A DNA stretch of 34,651 bases from Oscillospiraceae bacterium (GTDB taxonomy: Bacteria; Bacillota; Clostridia; Oscillospirales; Acutalibacteraceae). The DNA is taken from positions 10,025 to 44,675 of the forward strand of contig JAFLUL010000007.1 in NCBI GenBank assembly GCA_022508845.1, given 5' to 3'. The notes beneath the pieces are model-generated. The model made no database searches. It saw nothing but the letters and a program-made list of their open reading frames with translations, and was not told the DNA's origin. Positions 1-7,949 of this stretch are shown here, piece after piece. A program made the position numbers and the translations under genes. The number at the start of each line of letters is the position of its first letter. Position 1 is the first letter of the stretch.

Positions 1-89
1 TTTTTTTGATCTGCCGATTCATAGTAAACGGCTTCGTCAAACGGGAAGTTTTTTTAATCTGCCGATTCATAGTAAACTGCTTCGTCAAA
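1..89. repeat. Near-identical direct repeat, 48-bp period, at the lipoprotein 3' end
   Basis: Bases 1-41 and 49-89 are direct repeats, identical at 39 of 41 positions by eye (mismatches at 8/56 and 30/78). On the minus strand the period is exactly 16 codons. The gene stop (54-56, TAA) corresponds to CAA in the copy at 1-41. Reading past the stop in frame gives KNFP and then FDEAVYYESADQK, a repeat of the annotated C-terminus. The sequence therefore shows a tandem duplication with one C-to-T change making a stop in the inner copy. Confidence 0.85.
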
Positions 90-620
90 GGAATGCAGTT
101 TAAGCGAATTTGAAAGCTCTTTCATCGGCTTATCCTTCATTTTATAAAAAATCTGATATCCGTCGTCCACTATCACACTGCCCTCATCCGCAACCTCGGA
201 AAAATAATCGGGGTTTATCAGAATGTTGGCGTCGCTCGGTTCGTCGGTGTTGGGGCCGTATATAATATATCTTCCGCCGGGATCGCTGTAAAGTATCCTT
301 GCCTCTAAAACGGCGTCTTGCGCTCCGAGAGCTTCAATGCTCTCCTGACTCGGCTGCCATAAAAAAACGTCATCGCTGAGAACCTTATATGAAACGCCTC
401 CCATCGATTCATCGGTTACGGTGGCTCTCTGGGCAAACTGAGCCATCATCCATCCGTCCGAGAGCATCATAAACATAAACACCTCGCCGTTTTCATCGCA
501 AAGCCCGGTAAGGTTATGAGCATTTATTGCATTTTTTTCAGAGCCTGTTTTTTTGCAGCCGCAAAATAAACTCAGGGCGAAAGCTGTTATAAGAATAAGA
601 GCGGTGATTTTGTTTTTCAT
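54..620 (-). CDS. Small predicted lipoprotein of unknown function
   Basis: A 188-residue protein. The N-terminus MKNKITALILITAFALSLFCGCKK is a short basic stretch plus a hydrophobic core ending in FCGC, which fits a lipobox with the lipidated Cys at residue 22 (the -3 residue is Phe, so it is slightly atypical). The mature part is acidic and soluble, and I recognise no domain in it. The ATG has GGAG about 7 nt upstream on the minus strand, and a consensus promoter lies behind it. The annotated end lies in a duplicated segment, so the protein may have been longer before a CAA-to-TAA change; the in-frame continuation runs off the window. It is divergent from the membrane-protein operon at 912, and nothing links it functionally to the glycan genes. 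The CDS is secure; the function is unknown. Confidence 0.8.
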   Translation of the reverse strand: MKNKITALILITAFALSLFCGCKKTGSEKNAINAHNLTGLCDENGEVFMFMMLSDGWMMAQFAQRATVTDESMGGVSYKVLSDDVFLWQPSQESIEALGAQDAVLEARILYSDPGGRYIIYGPNTDEPSDANILINPDYFSEVADEGSVIVDDGYQIFYKMKDKPMKELSNSLKLHSFDEAVYYESAD

Positions 621-653
621 TGTTTGTTCTCCGAATTTTTTAAGTATGATTAA

Positions 654-682
654 ATTATAAAAAGAAAAAATGAATCTGTCAA
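654..682 (-). promoter_or_regulatory. Sigma-A promoter for the lipoprotein gene
   Basis: On the minus strand the sequence reads TTGACA (682-677), a 17-nt spacer, then TATAAT (659-654). Both hexamers match consensus exactly, and they lie 34-62 nt upstream of the start codon. Confidence 0.85.
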
Positions 683-702
683 TACGGACTGCTTTTGCGG
701 TC

Positions 703-730
703 TTGATTTTTTTTGTTTTGGTGATAAAAT
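703..730 (+). promoter_or_regulatory. Possible promoter for the 912-4736 membrane-protein operon
   Basis: TTGATT (703-708), a 16-nt spacer and TAAAAT (725-730). The match is reasonable, but the region is very AT-rich, so chance matches are likely. It would give a leader of about 170 nt before the ribosome binding site at 899. Confidence 0.4.
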
Positions 731-898
731 AATAAGTAAATATATCTGAAATATTTTTAATGCGGTAAAGCAGGATAAGAATTATTTTCGGATCTGCAGG
801 TTTTATATATAAAAGTACAGCATTTAAGGTTAAAGCTTTGCGCTGTATTTATACCCGGTGTTTTTATTTTCCGTAAACAACAGAATGAACAATAAGAG
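731..898 (+). other. Non-coding leader upstream of the membrane-protein operon
   Basis: About 170 nt with no convincing coding potential. It contains an inverted repeat, TACAGC ... GCTGTA (roughly 815-847), with AT-rich flanks that can extend the pairing. I see no recognised riboswitch class and no U-tailed terminator. The track ORF starting at 858 uses a GTG inside this leader without a ribosome binding site; I take the start at 912 instead. Confidence 0.3.
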
Positions 899-911
899 AG
901 GAGAGAATATT

Positions 912-2180
912 TTGACGGGAATAAAGCGGTTTTTATCCGATCACAGATATTATTTTGCAATTCTTGCGTTTATTCTGTTGTATGAATGGGTCGTTGTTGG
1001 AAAGCTGCAGGTATGGCGCAGCGATGTGGTGGCCTATGAATTTCATTCGCTTGATTTCAGTATGGGCTTTTCAAGCTTCATTTTGCCGGGCGCTGTATAC
1101 CAGCTGATATGCGGCGCGCCGGATGTGGGATCGCTTTCGGTTTATCACACTGTGCTTTTCCTTGGGTTTAGTATTATTCTGGCGGGGTTTCTCGAACGGG
1201 TGTATCTGTGCGTGGCAAAGGAGCATAGGCGCATTGCAGGCGTTCTTATTTTTCTGTTTTTAACAGGTCCGTCAACATTTTCGATATTTGTAACAGATCT
1301 CGGTATGCCGGAGGTATACTGGGTGTATTTTGCTGCGCTGTTCTTTCTGTTTTTGGCATATAAGCCGCTGAATATTCTGATAGCTCCGCTTTGTGTTCTC
1401 TCATTGCTGGTAAATTATGCGGCCATTCTCTGTTATGTTCCCTTTTTTTGTATAATGATTCTTTATAAGCTGTCAAATGAAAAAACAAAAAGCGGAAAAG
1501 CTATGCTGCTTTGCACCTTTATTCTGTGCGTTACCGTTTCATTGTCTTTCTGGACATATCTCGTGTTGAGCAGTATGAAAAATATGAACTACACCTTTGA
1601 GCAGTTCAATGAGCTTATGCGCTCGCGCGGGGTTACGGAGCTCACCTATACCGATTCGCTGCTCTACGGAAAATACGAGGAGCCTTATCCGGGCTGGTTT
1701 ATGGAGCTTGCCGCCAGATTTCCGTTTTATACAGAGGGCGATGACCTAAGCCTTGTGCAGATGTTTTTCAATTTTATTGCCCGCCGCTGGGCTATGGTGT
1801 ATTCTCATCTTGCGGAGCGCAACCCTCTTAAAATCCTGGTTCCGCTGCTTGCTCTTTTCCCCGTGATCGGTCTTGTTTTCCGCTTTTGCTTCAGCGAACT
1901 GAAGAATAAAGAAAATGCAAAGCTCAGGCGCTTCGTATTTTTCTGTATACCTGCGCTGTTTTTGTTTGGGTTGGCGGCGGCCTGGCCGTTTTCATTTGAC
2001 GCTTTTAAGTGGCTGGATTTCACTTTTCTGCCGTTGTTTGCCTCTTTTTTGTATGTAGTGTATACCGAAAAAGAAACGGTTGCTCTTTATATCAAAAAAG
2101 CGGTTTCAATGCTTTCATTTCCGCAAATTGCGATGTATTGCTCGGTGTATGCCGTTTGTGTTCTTACGGCGTATTACTGA
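912..2180 (+). CDS. Polytopic membrane protein of unknown function
   Basis: About 422 residues from a TTG start at 912, chosen because AGGAG (899-903) sits 8 nt upstream; the track's GTG at 858 and the ATG at 885 lack a site. The sequence is dominated by hydrophobic segments, about 9-10 by eye, with a hydrophilic stretch in the middle (around ELMRSRGVTELTYTDSLLYG). An early loop after the first segment carries RSDVVAYEFHSLDF. Polytopic layout, loop size and neighbourhood suggest a glycan polymerase or GT-C-like role, but I see no diagnostic motif, so this is only an inference from context. It is first in an operon with two more membrane proteins (13 nt, then 44 nt gaps) ending at the terminator at 4741. 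Confidence 0.75.
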   Translation: MTGIKRFLSDHRYYFAILAFILLYEWVVVGKLQVWRSDVVAYEFHSLDFSMGFSSFILPGAVYQLICGAPDVGSLSVYHTVLFLGFSIILAGFLERVYLCVAKEHRRIAGVLIFLFLTGPSTFSIFVTDLGMPEVYWVYFAALFFLFLAYKPLNILIAPLCVLSLLVNYAAILCYVPFFCIMILYKLSNEKTKSGKAMLLCTFILCVTVSLSFWTYLVLSSMKNMNYTFEQFNELMRSRGVTELTYTDSLLYGKYEEPYPGWFMELAARFPFYTEGDDLSLVQMFFNFIARRWAMVYSHLAERNPLKILVPLLALFPVIGLVFRFCFSELKNKENAKLRRFVFFCIPALFLFGLAAAWPFSFDAFKWLDFTFLPLFASFLYVVYTEKETVALYIKKAVSMLSFPQIAMYCSVYAVCVLTAYY

Positions 2181-2193
2181 TATGAGGGAAATT

Positions 2194-2865
2194 ATGAAAA
2201 AAAAGCTTTTTTATTTGTTTCTTTCGCTTATTCTGAGCGTTATTTGGCTGTTTCCGTTTCAGTCGGGCGCTCATGAATGGATAATGACGGCGGGTTTCGC
2301 CGCATCGTTTATATGTTTATGCCTTATTCCGCAAATGTATATGGCTTTTGCTTCGGCCGCCATATTAACTGCCGGTATGTGCTTTTATGATTTCTCATAT
2401 CTTGCATATTTTGCGCCTTCTGTTTGCTGCATTGCCGCAGTGAGTGCTGTGAGCGGAGGTGATGATCGCGTTCCCTTGAAAAAGGATGTGTTCTTATTAA
2501 CTGTTCTGAGCCTGCAGTCGATTTGCTTTTGTTTTTCGCTGGTCTGCACTTTTGCAGTTTTGCGGCATATTGAGTTCAGTTTTGCGGTTGATCGCTCTAT
2601 GTTATGGCTGTGTTTTGCGGTTTGCTTTTCTTTATTTTTATTCTGCAGAGCTGTTCGAACTCGCGAAAACTCACCTTTTTTGCGTGAAAAGCGGATCGCT
2701 GTGTTCTTTATGATATTTTTAACGCTTGCCTTGCTCGCTTTGTCCTGTTTGAAGCATAGCTCAAATTTGCGTGTTTATACGCTTCCCGGACTTTTATGCG
2801 CTGCTTCGGTGTTTATGATGCCGAACAGATTAACAGACAAGGTTCTCAGACGTACAGAGCCCTGA
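2194..2865 (+). CDS. Small polytopic membrane protein, unknown function
   Basis: About 223 residues from the ATG at 2194 (MKKKLFYLFLSLILSV), which has TGAGGG just upstream. The track start at 2080 lies inside the preceding gene and adds an unlikely Cys/Arg-rich leader. There are roughly 6-7 hydrophobic helices and a charged C-terminus (RLTDKVLRRTEP). I recognise no domain. Its place between two larger membrane proteins in one operon suggests an accessory or partner subunit of an envelope-glycan system; that is inference only. Confidence 0.7.
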   Translation: MKKKLFYLFLSLILSVIWLFPFQSGAHEWIMTAGFAASFICLCLIPQMYMAFASAAILTAGMCFYDFSYLAYFAPSVCCIAAVSAVSGGDDRVPLKKDVFLLTVLSLQSICFCFSLVCTFAVLRHIEFSFAVDRSMLWLCFAVCFSLFLFCRAVRTRENSPFLREKRIAVFFMIFLTLALLALSCLKHSSNLRVYTLPGLLCAASVFMMPNRLTDKVLRRTEP

Positions 2866-2909
2866 GAGCTATTCTTATTCAGTGTAATTTAAGAGGTATG
2901 ATCGTTTTT

Positions 2910-4736
2910 ATGAAAAAGAATCTCTTCAACAGTACCGTAAAGATTTTAAAATGGCAGATCCGTATAACGGATATTGCTTTTGTTTTGATATTTGCCGCTG
3001 TTTCCGTTTTCTTTTTCTTAAACGCGCCGATCGGTATTACCGAATGCGATGAGTCCATTTATCTGTTTCCCTGCTTTCGTCTCTATCTCGGAGATAAGTT
3101 GATAGCGGACGACTGGACTTTTACAAACCTGAGCTCTGTGTTTTTATATTTACCGTTCCGAATTTTTTATGCGATCCTCGGAGGTGCTGAGGGGCTGATT
3201 CTTGCGATGCGGTATTTATATGTATGCATCAAGCTTATCCTGTTTTTTTATATCTACTTCAGGCTGCGTGAATACGGCTGGTGGGCTATGCTTGCCGGAG
3301 CGAGCTATGTCGGCACGGATTTTTTCGGTGTTAAAACAATAAGCTACTATTCGATATGTGCAAATGCTGTGCTGATTTCCTCAATGATTTTATTCGTGAG
3401 AAATGAGAAAAAAACGCGGCATTATATCTTTGCGGGATTTTTGTTCAGCTGCGCCGTAATAGCAGAGCCGTTTGCTGCAATTGTGTGGATAATATACAGT
3501 ATAGTTGTTTTAGCGGCGGAACTCAGAAAAAAGATGAACAAGCCCGTTCTTCAAGAATATAGTTTTATCCTTTCAGGGCAGGTGTGGCTGCGCATAACGG
3601 GAGGGGTATGCATTGCGGCTGCGCTTTTTATCGTTTTGTGCGCTGTTTTTTTTACAGGTTCAGATCTCGCTTCTATCTTTTCAGGCATCGGCCGGATGCT
3701 GCAGTATCTGAATTATGATTTCGGATTCGGAGTTTCTACCGCGCATATCCGATTTTTTGAAAAGCCTCAGATGTATTTGGAGCTGTATAATCGCGTGTTT
3801 GTGATACTGTTTTTGGCAGTTTTCTTTGCAGGAGTGATTTTACACAAATTTACCAAAAAATATGAAAGACTATGGTTTTCTCTGTTTGCCCTGCTCTTTG
3901 CCTGTTTGTCGGTTCACTTGATTTTATATCCTGTTGAGAGATACAGTTCTGCTGTTGGAGAAAGCAGCTGCCATCCGCTGCTTCTTTCTCTGCTTGCTGT
4001 GGCGGCTTACACGTTTACACGGCAAAAAGACAGGAGGATGTTTGCGTTTTTGGCGTTATCGTTTGCGGTATCGTTTGTTTCAGACTGTTCTTCCAACAAC
4101 AGCTTCGGTTCATTGCTTCTTCCCGGAAACGTGGCGGCTGTGATCATTATCTGCAAATATTTCCGGGAGCAATGGCAGGGCAGGGAAGTCAGAAGAAACA
4201 TTTTTGCACGGAAGGTCTTTATTTGCCTGCTGTGTTCTTTGATAGCTTTTATTCCGTCTTTTGAGTTATGGCACTATATCTATATGGGCGGTCTGCACGA
4301 AACAGAAGAGCTGTTTTGTCATTTGTCCGAGCCGCTGGACACCGAGATCACCTCCGGAACATTAAAGGGAATAGTAACAACGAAAACGCTCTGCGAAAAC
4401 TACAATAAATGTATGGCGGATATTGCTGTTATCAGGGAAAAATATAGCGGCAGCCTGTTTGTTGCTGATTATGATCCCTCTGTGTATTTGAATGCCGGGT
4501 TTTATGTTGCGGCGCCTTCCACTCATATGGTAAACCGATTTGATCTGGAGGAAAATTGGTGGGAGGATCACCCGGAACGAATCCCCGATGTTGTTTATAT
4601 TCCGTTTTTTTCTCTCAGTTATCTTGTTGCTCTTGATAATGTTAAACCCGAGGATTCGCTTGCTTTCTTTGAAGAATTCGCTGATACTGAGGTGTTTGAG
4701 GGTGAAATGGGATATATCGTAAAGATCGACCGATAA
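2910..4736 (+). CDS. GT-C-like membrane glycosyltransferase paralogue 1
   Basis: About 608 residues from the ATG at 2910; an in-frame ATG at 2898 is also possible, but AAGAGG (2891-2896) is only 1 nt from it. The protein has a first TM helix, then an external loop with TECDESIY (acidic residues 45-48) and GDKLIADDW (about 61-69), then about ten more TM helices, then a soluble C-terminal part starting near TEITSGTLKG and ending GEMGYIVKID. The same layout, motifs and C-terminal phrases occur in the genes at 4929 and 18163. Acidic residues in the first external loop are a feature of GT-C enzymes (ArnT/PMT class), which use polyprenyl-phosphate sugars; the assignment rests on topology and that loop. 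It is the most divergent of the three. It is last in its operon, with a terminator 4 nt after the stop. Confidence 0.7.
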   Translation: MKKNLFNSTVKILKWQIRITDIAFVLIFAAVSVFFFLNAPIGITECDESIYLFPCFRLYLGDKLIADDWTFTNLSSVFLYLPFRIFYAILGGAEGLILAMRYLYVCIKLILFFYIYFRLREYGWWAMLAGASYVGTDFFGVKTISYYSICANAVLISSMILFVRNEKKTRHYIFAGFLFSCAVIAEPFAAIVWIIYSIVVLAAELRKKMNKPVLQEYSFILSGQVWLRITGGVCIAAALFIVLCAVFFTGSDLASIFSGIGRMLQYLNYDFGFGVSTAHIRFFEKPQMYLELYNRVFVILFLAVFFAGVILHKFTKKYERLWFSLFALLFACLSVHLILYPVERYSSAVGESSCHPLLLSLLAVAAYTFTRQKDRRMFAFLALSFAVSFVSDCSSNNSFGSLLLPGNVAAVIIICKYFREQWQGREVRRNIFARKVFICLLCSLIAFIPSFELWHYIYMGGLHETEELFCHLSEPLDTEITSGTLKGIVTTKTLCENYNKCMADIAVIREKYSGSLFVADYDPSVYLNAGFYVAAPSTHMVNRFDLEENWWEDHPERIPDVVYIPFFSLSYLVALDNVKPEDSLAFFEEFADTEVFEGEMGYIVKIDR

Positions 4737-4740
4737 AAAT

Positions 4741-4778
4741 AGGGCGTTCGGCATTTTTTGCTGAACAGCCCTTTTTTT
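4741..4778 (+). terminator. Strong intrinsic terminator, probably bidirectional
   Basis: The stem AGGGCGTTCGGCA / TGCTGAACAGCCCT (13 pairs, one bulged A, one G-U) has a T5 loop and is followed by a run of seven T that begins with the last paired base. The preceding AAAAAT gives a U-run on the minus strand as well, so it can end the 912-4736 operon and also transcripts arriving from the minus-strand gene at 4929. Confidence 0.9.
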
Positions 4779-4816
4779 ATTTAATAGGAAACTTCTCGTT
4801 TCCTATTAAATAAAAA
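4774..4816. repeat. Perfect 19-bp inverted repeat with a 5-nt loop
   Basis: TTTTTATTTAATAGGAAAC (4774-4792), loop TTCTC, then the exact reverse complement at 4798-4816. It overlaps the U-tract of the terminator at 4741. The perfect symmetry could be a second terminator-like hairpin, a protein-binding palindrome or a small palindromic insertion. No second copy was noticed in the window. Confidence 0.85.
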
Positions 4817-4825
4817 GATTTTAAC

Positions 4826-4904
4826 GCCCGCCGAAATTTGCCCTGCGGGCAGCGGCGATGGCGTAATCGAAAGCGGACACGCCGCAGGCGTGCGGCGAAG
4901 CCGC
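4826..4904. repeat. GC-rich cluster of three short hairpins
   Basis: The stems are GCCCGC/GCGGGC (4826-4850), CACGCC-GCA-GGCGTG (4878-4892) and GCGGC-GAA-GCCGC (4892-4904). The segment is markedly GC-rich against AT-rich surroundings and lies between convergent genes, as REP-type or other extragenic palindromic elements do. Whether it is repeated genome-wide cannot be told from one copy. It contains no ORF that I trust. Confidence 0.55.
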
Positions 4905-4928
4905 TTCCTTGTTCCTTTTTTCTGTTGA

Positions 4929-6779
4929 TCACGCGTCCGGAAGCAAACGGGTAACGCGGATAATATAACCCATCTCTCCTTGAGTTATCTCCCCTTCAAT
5001 ATAACTGAAAAGCTGCTCCAGCTGAATAGAGAGAGTTCTGTTGTCATTGATTTGATAATACCTGCAATCGTAATAAGGAAGATAAATATAAGAAGCCTGA
5101 TGCGCAGGATTGATCTGCCAGTATCTGTAAAGGCGGTCCGTTTCATTTTCATACCAGGCAGAAAACGTTGCGTAAGGCAGATCCAGATGCAGATACATAA
5201 ACGGAACCACATTCAGAATTGCAACAGGAGCTCCGTTTGCGGTCTGCTTTATCGTTTCAAGATCGATCAGAGTTCCGTTATACATTTTCTGTATTGATTC
5301 AGTTGTGCGCAGATACTTTAAGGGGCCTGACGTCAATTCGCTTGACAGCGGTTCTTTTGATCCGAGCAGCGGTATTTCCGGGGGTTTATATATGCCCTCG
5401 GCGATAATATACGCGCTGTCCCACAGCAGAAAAACCGCAATGCATACGCTGATCACGGCGTTGCGGAGTTTTTCCGTCAGCTTTTTATCGCGATAGAGAG
5501 CGCGGGTTGGTTTTTTAGCGTCAGAGTTGTTTTTGCTTTCTTTTATATGTTCTGCAAAACCGAGGATCACGCATACTTCGGCGATTCTGGCACAGCTGGA
5601 AAAGATGACATAGGAGGATATGTCAATGCAGAGCGAACAAATAATACTTCCGATACATATTGCGAAAAAACGGGGATTAGGTTTTTTTGAAAGAAAAAAT
5701 TGCACGGGAGCAAACAGCAAAAGCGGGATTCCGTGATCCTGATAAAAATACATATAACTGTCGAGTCCGGTTGCAGATATGCTTTTAATTGCTCCGTGAA
5801 TAAAGCAGAGCGCCGCAAACACAAGCGATAGAATAAAAATCAGGTTCTTAACGGTTTTATTATTTGATTTTTTTATATAAATAACAGCCGAGGCGATCAG
5901 GCAAAGAGTTTGGCCGATTATAAATACGGCGCCGAAATATGACACGGCCTTTGCAAGCTTGCCGAAATCAATGATATTGGAAGCGTTATATTCAGAACCG
6001 GTAAACAGAAAAGGAAGCACATCCGTCAGTCCGGTAAAGCTGCCCGAAAATATCAATATCCCCATAAAGCATACGAATACCAATACCGTTCCGACTGTCA
6101 CATAAAAAAACATCTTTTTTTCGAGAATAAATGAATAGTTGCAAAAAAACGGTTTTTTCTTCTTTTCGCGCACCGCGCGGATCAAAACTGCAATGAACCA
6201 AACTCCGAATGCAATAATGAGCAAAGGTTCCGCCATAATACCTACAGCGAGGATAGCTCCGATAATAATAAGCCCCGGTCTGCTCTTTTTTTTCTCATCA
6301 ACAGCAAGTTCCAGAAACACCGTCATAAGCGACATCGTTGAAACAGTAAAGTAAGATACGGAAAGAGCTGTTTGCGGTATAAGTCCGCAAAAAAGAAATG
6401 TGCTGACAGCGCCGGGAAGCTTGAAGCGGCGCAGCTTTTTATACATAAAGATATAGTAACAAGTGTTTACGGCAATAAACAAATAGCGCATAAACAGTAT
6501 TATTCCGTCCGTTGAGCCCGTGAGGCGTGTGTAGAGCAGGAAGGCGGGAACATTGAGCAGATAAACAAACTGAGAAAGGCTCCATTCGTCTATTATCATC
6601 CTGTCGCCCTGCAGAAGCCTTTGGGGCACCGTATAATAGAAGGCTTCATCGGCAATACCTACCGTATAGCGCGCTGTGAGCAGCAAAAAAACAAACAGGA
6701 AAATTCCGAGGACTGCCGCGGCGGCATCAGAAAAAAAATATTCAGGCATATGTTTTTTTTGCGCATTTGATCGATCCAT
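4929..6779 (-). CDS. GT-C-like membrane glycosyltransferase paralogue 2
   Basis: A 616-residue protein with a strong ribosome binding site (GGAGGAGG, 7 nt before the ATG). After TM1 the first external loop carries GIADEAFYY (Asp44/Glu45) and LLQGDRMIIDEW (Asp64/Glu65), aligning residue for residue with the gene at 18163. About ten further TM helices follow, with a conserved inner phrase NYSFILEKK near the middle. The C-terminal soluble domain carries LSSELTSGPLKYLRTTES and ends near GEMGYIIRVT. This fits GT-C enzymes that take sugar from polyprenyl phosphate at the outer membrane face; acceptor and sugar are unknown. It stands alone on the minus strand with its own promoter, diverging from the operon at 6985, so the two can be expressed separately. 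Very little of it points to anything other than a membrane transferase. Confidence 0.75.
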   Translation of the reverse strand: MDRSNAQKKHMPEYFFSDAAAAVLGIFLFVFLLLTARYTVGIADEAFYYTVPQRLLQGDRMIIDEWSLSQFVYLLNVPAFLLYTRLTGSTDGIILFMRYLFIAVNTCYYIFMYKKLRRFKLPGAVSTFLFCGLIPQTALSVSYFTVSTMSLMTVFLELAVDEKKKSRPGLIIIGAILAVGIMAEPLLIIAFGVWFIAVLIRAVREKKKKPFFCNYSFILEKKMFFYVTVGTVLVFVCFMGILIFSGSFTGLTDVLPFLFTGSEYNASNIIDFGKLAKAVSYFGAVFIIGQTLCLIASAVIYIKKSNNKTVKNLIFILSLVFAALCFIHGAIKSISATGLDSYMYFYQDHGIPLLLFAPVQFFLSKKPNPRFFAICIGSIICSLCIDISSYVIFSSCARIAEVCVILGFAEHIKESKNNSDAKKPTRALYRDKKLTEKLRNAVISVCIAVFLLWDSAYIIAEGIYKPPEIPLLGSKEPLSSELTSGPLKYLRTTESIQKMYNGTLIDLETIKQTANGAPVAILNVVPFMYLHLDLPYATFSAWYENETDRLYRYWQINPAHQASYIYLPYYDCRYYQINDNRTLSIQLEQLFSYIEGEITQGEMGYIIRVTRLLPDA

Positions 6780-6809
6780 TTTTTTGCCTCCTCCGGAAAT
6801 ATTTATTTC

Positions 6810-6838
6810 ATTTTAGTCAATATTATTAAATTTGTCAA
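6810..6838 (-). promoter_or_regulatory. Sigma-A promoter for the minus-strand GT-C-like gene
   Basis: On the minus strand the sequence reads TTGACA (6838-6833), a 17-nt spacer, then TAAAAT (6815-6810). The -10 ends about 30 nt before the start codon. Confidence 0.85.
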
Positions 6839-6919
6839 TGCGGATTCTATGTTGATAATATTGCGGCATGTATCAAAAGAGTTTGCGTTCGGGTAAGAGA
6901 ATGCCTGACAAAAGAGGTA

Positions 6920-6948
6920 TTGCAATTTTACGACCCCGGTGATATAAT
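6920..6948 (+). promoter_or_regulatory. Sigma-A promoter for the 6985-19986 operon
   Basis: TTGCAA (6920-6925), a 17-nt spacer and a perfect TATAAT (6943-6948), 36 nt before the start codon. No other good promoter or terminator was seen until after 19986, so it probably drives the whole 13-kb operon. Confidence 0.8.
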
Positions 6949-6984
6949 AAATAATGGTATTTTGTTTATTGAGAGGAATGCATT

Positions 6985-7926
6985 ATGTCGGCAGTATTGT
7001 ATTTCGTGATACCTTGTTTTAATGAGTCTGAGGTATTGCCGCTGACCGTACCCGTGTTTTTGCAGAAGCTTTCAACGCTTGCTTCCCAAAAAAAGATATC
7101 TGCGGACAGCCGGATTTTGCTTGTTAACGACGCCTCAAATGACAGCACGTGGGAAGTGATAAAGGAGCTTCATAAGAAAGATAAACGTGTTACGGGTATC
7201 GACCTCGCTAAAAATATCGGTGAGCAAAGAGCATTGCTTGCCGGGCTTTTTACCGTTGAGGAAAAAGCAGACTGTGTTATAACAATGGACTGCGATCTGC
7301 AGGATGATATCGACGCTGTTGACTCAATGGTCGATAAGTTCCTTGAGGGTAACGATCTTGTTCTCGGCGTAAGGTCCTCCAGAGATCAGGCCGGTTTTTC
7401 CGAAAAGTTTTTTTCCGCCGGCTTTTATAAACTTGCTTCGCTCTTGCACACCGGCGTGATCAAAGAGCACGCAAACTACCGATTGATGAGCAAACGCTCG
7501 ATCGGTATGCTTAGGGAGCAGATCAGTATGCCGTTCTATTTTCCCGCTATTGCCGCCACAATGGGCTTGCCTACCGCAACAGTGACCCATAAACGCCTTT
7601 CGCGTGCGGCAGGGAAAAGCGGATATACGCTGAAACGGCGGTTCAGACTGGCGTTTGACACGATTTTCGCACATTCAACATTTCCTCTGACGCTGCTTAC
7701 CCTCTGCCCCGTTGTTTGTTCTGTGCTGACGCTCATTTGCGTGATCGCGTTTGTTTTGCTCAGCATAAGGGCGCGCGGGTTCCGGACGGATTTATGTATT
7801 CTTTCGTCAATTTGGTTCCTCGGTACAATTGTGAGCTGCGCGGTCAGAGTGTTGGGTGAATATATTTATATGATTTATACTAATTTACAGAACAAGCCGA
7901 TTTATCAAATCAGGGATGAGGTTTGA
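6985..7926 (+). CDS. GtrB/DPM1-like polyprenyl-phosphate glycosyltransferase (GT2)
   Basis: A 313-residue protein. The N-terminal GT-A domain shows VIPCFNESEVLPLT, LLVNDASNDST, the acidic DCDLQDD (Asp102/Asp104) and the NYRLMSKR region. Two TM helices follow (about 225-260 and 270-295), and the C-terminus ends IYTNLQNKPIYQIRDE. This is the standard layout of GtrB/ArnC-like enzymes, which transfer a nucleotide-activated sugar to a polyprenyl phosphate at the inner face of the membrane. The product would be the natural donor for the GT-C-like proteins encoded on both sides. AGAGG lies about 10 nt before the ATG. It is first in the operon and 23 nt from the aminotransferase. The sugar cannot be told from sequence. 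Confidence 0.9.
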   Translation: MSAVLYFVIPCFNESEVLPLTVPVFLQKLSTLASQKKISADSRILLVNDASNDSTWEVIKELHKKDKRVTGIDLAKNIGEQRALLAGLFTVEEKADCVITMDCDLQDDIDAVDSMVDKFLEGNDLVLGVRSSRDQAGFSEKFFSAGFYKLASLLHTGVIKEHANYRLMSKRSIGMLREQISMPFYFPAIAATMGLPTATVTHKRLSRAAGKSGYTLKRRFRLAFDTIFAHSTFPLTLLTLCPVVCSVLTLICVIAFVLLSIRARGFRTDLCILSSIWFLGTIVSCAVRVLGEYIYMIYTNLQNKPIYQIRDEV

Positions 7927-7949
7927 TAACCGTTTTCAGGAGGAATCAT

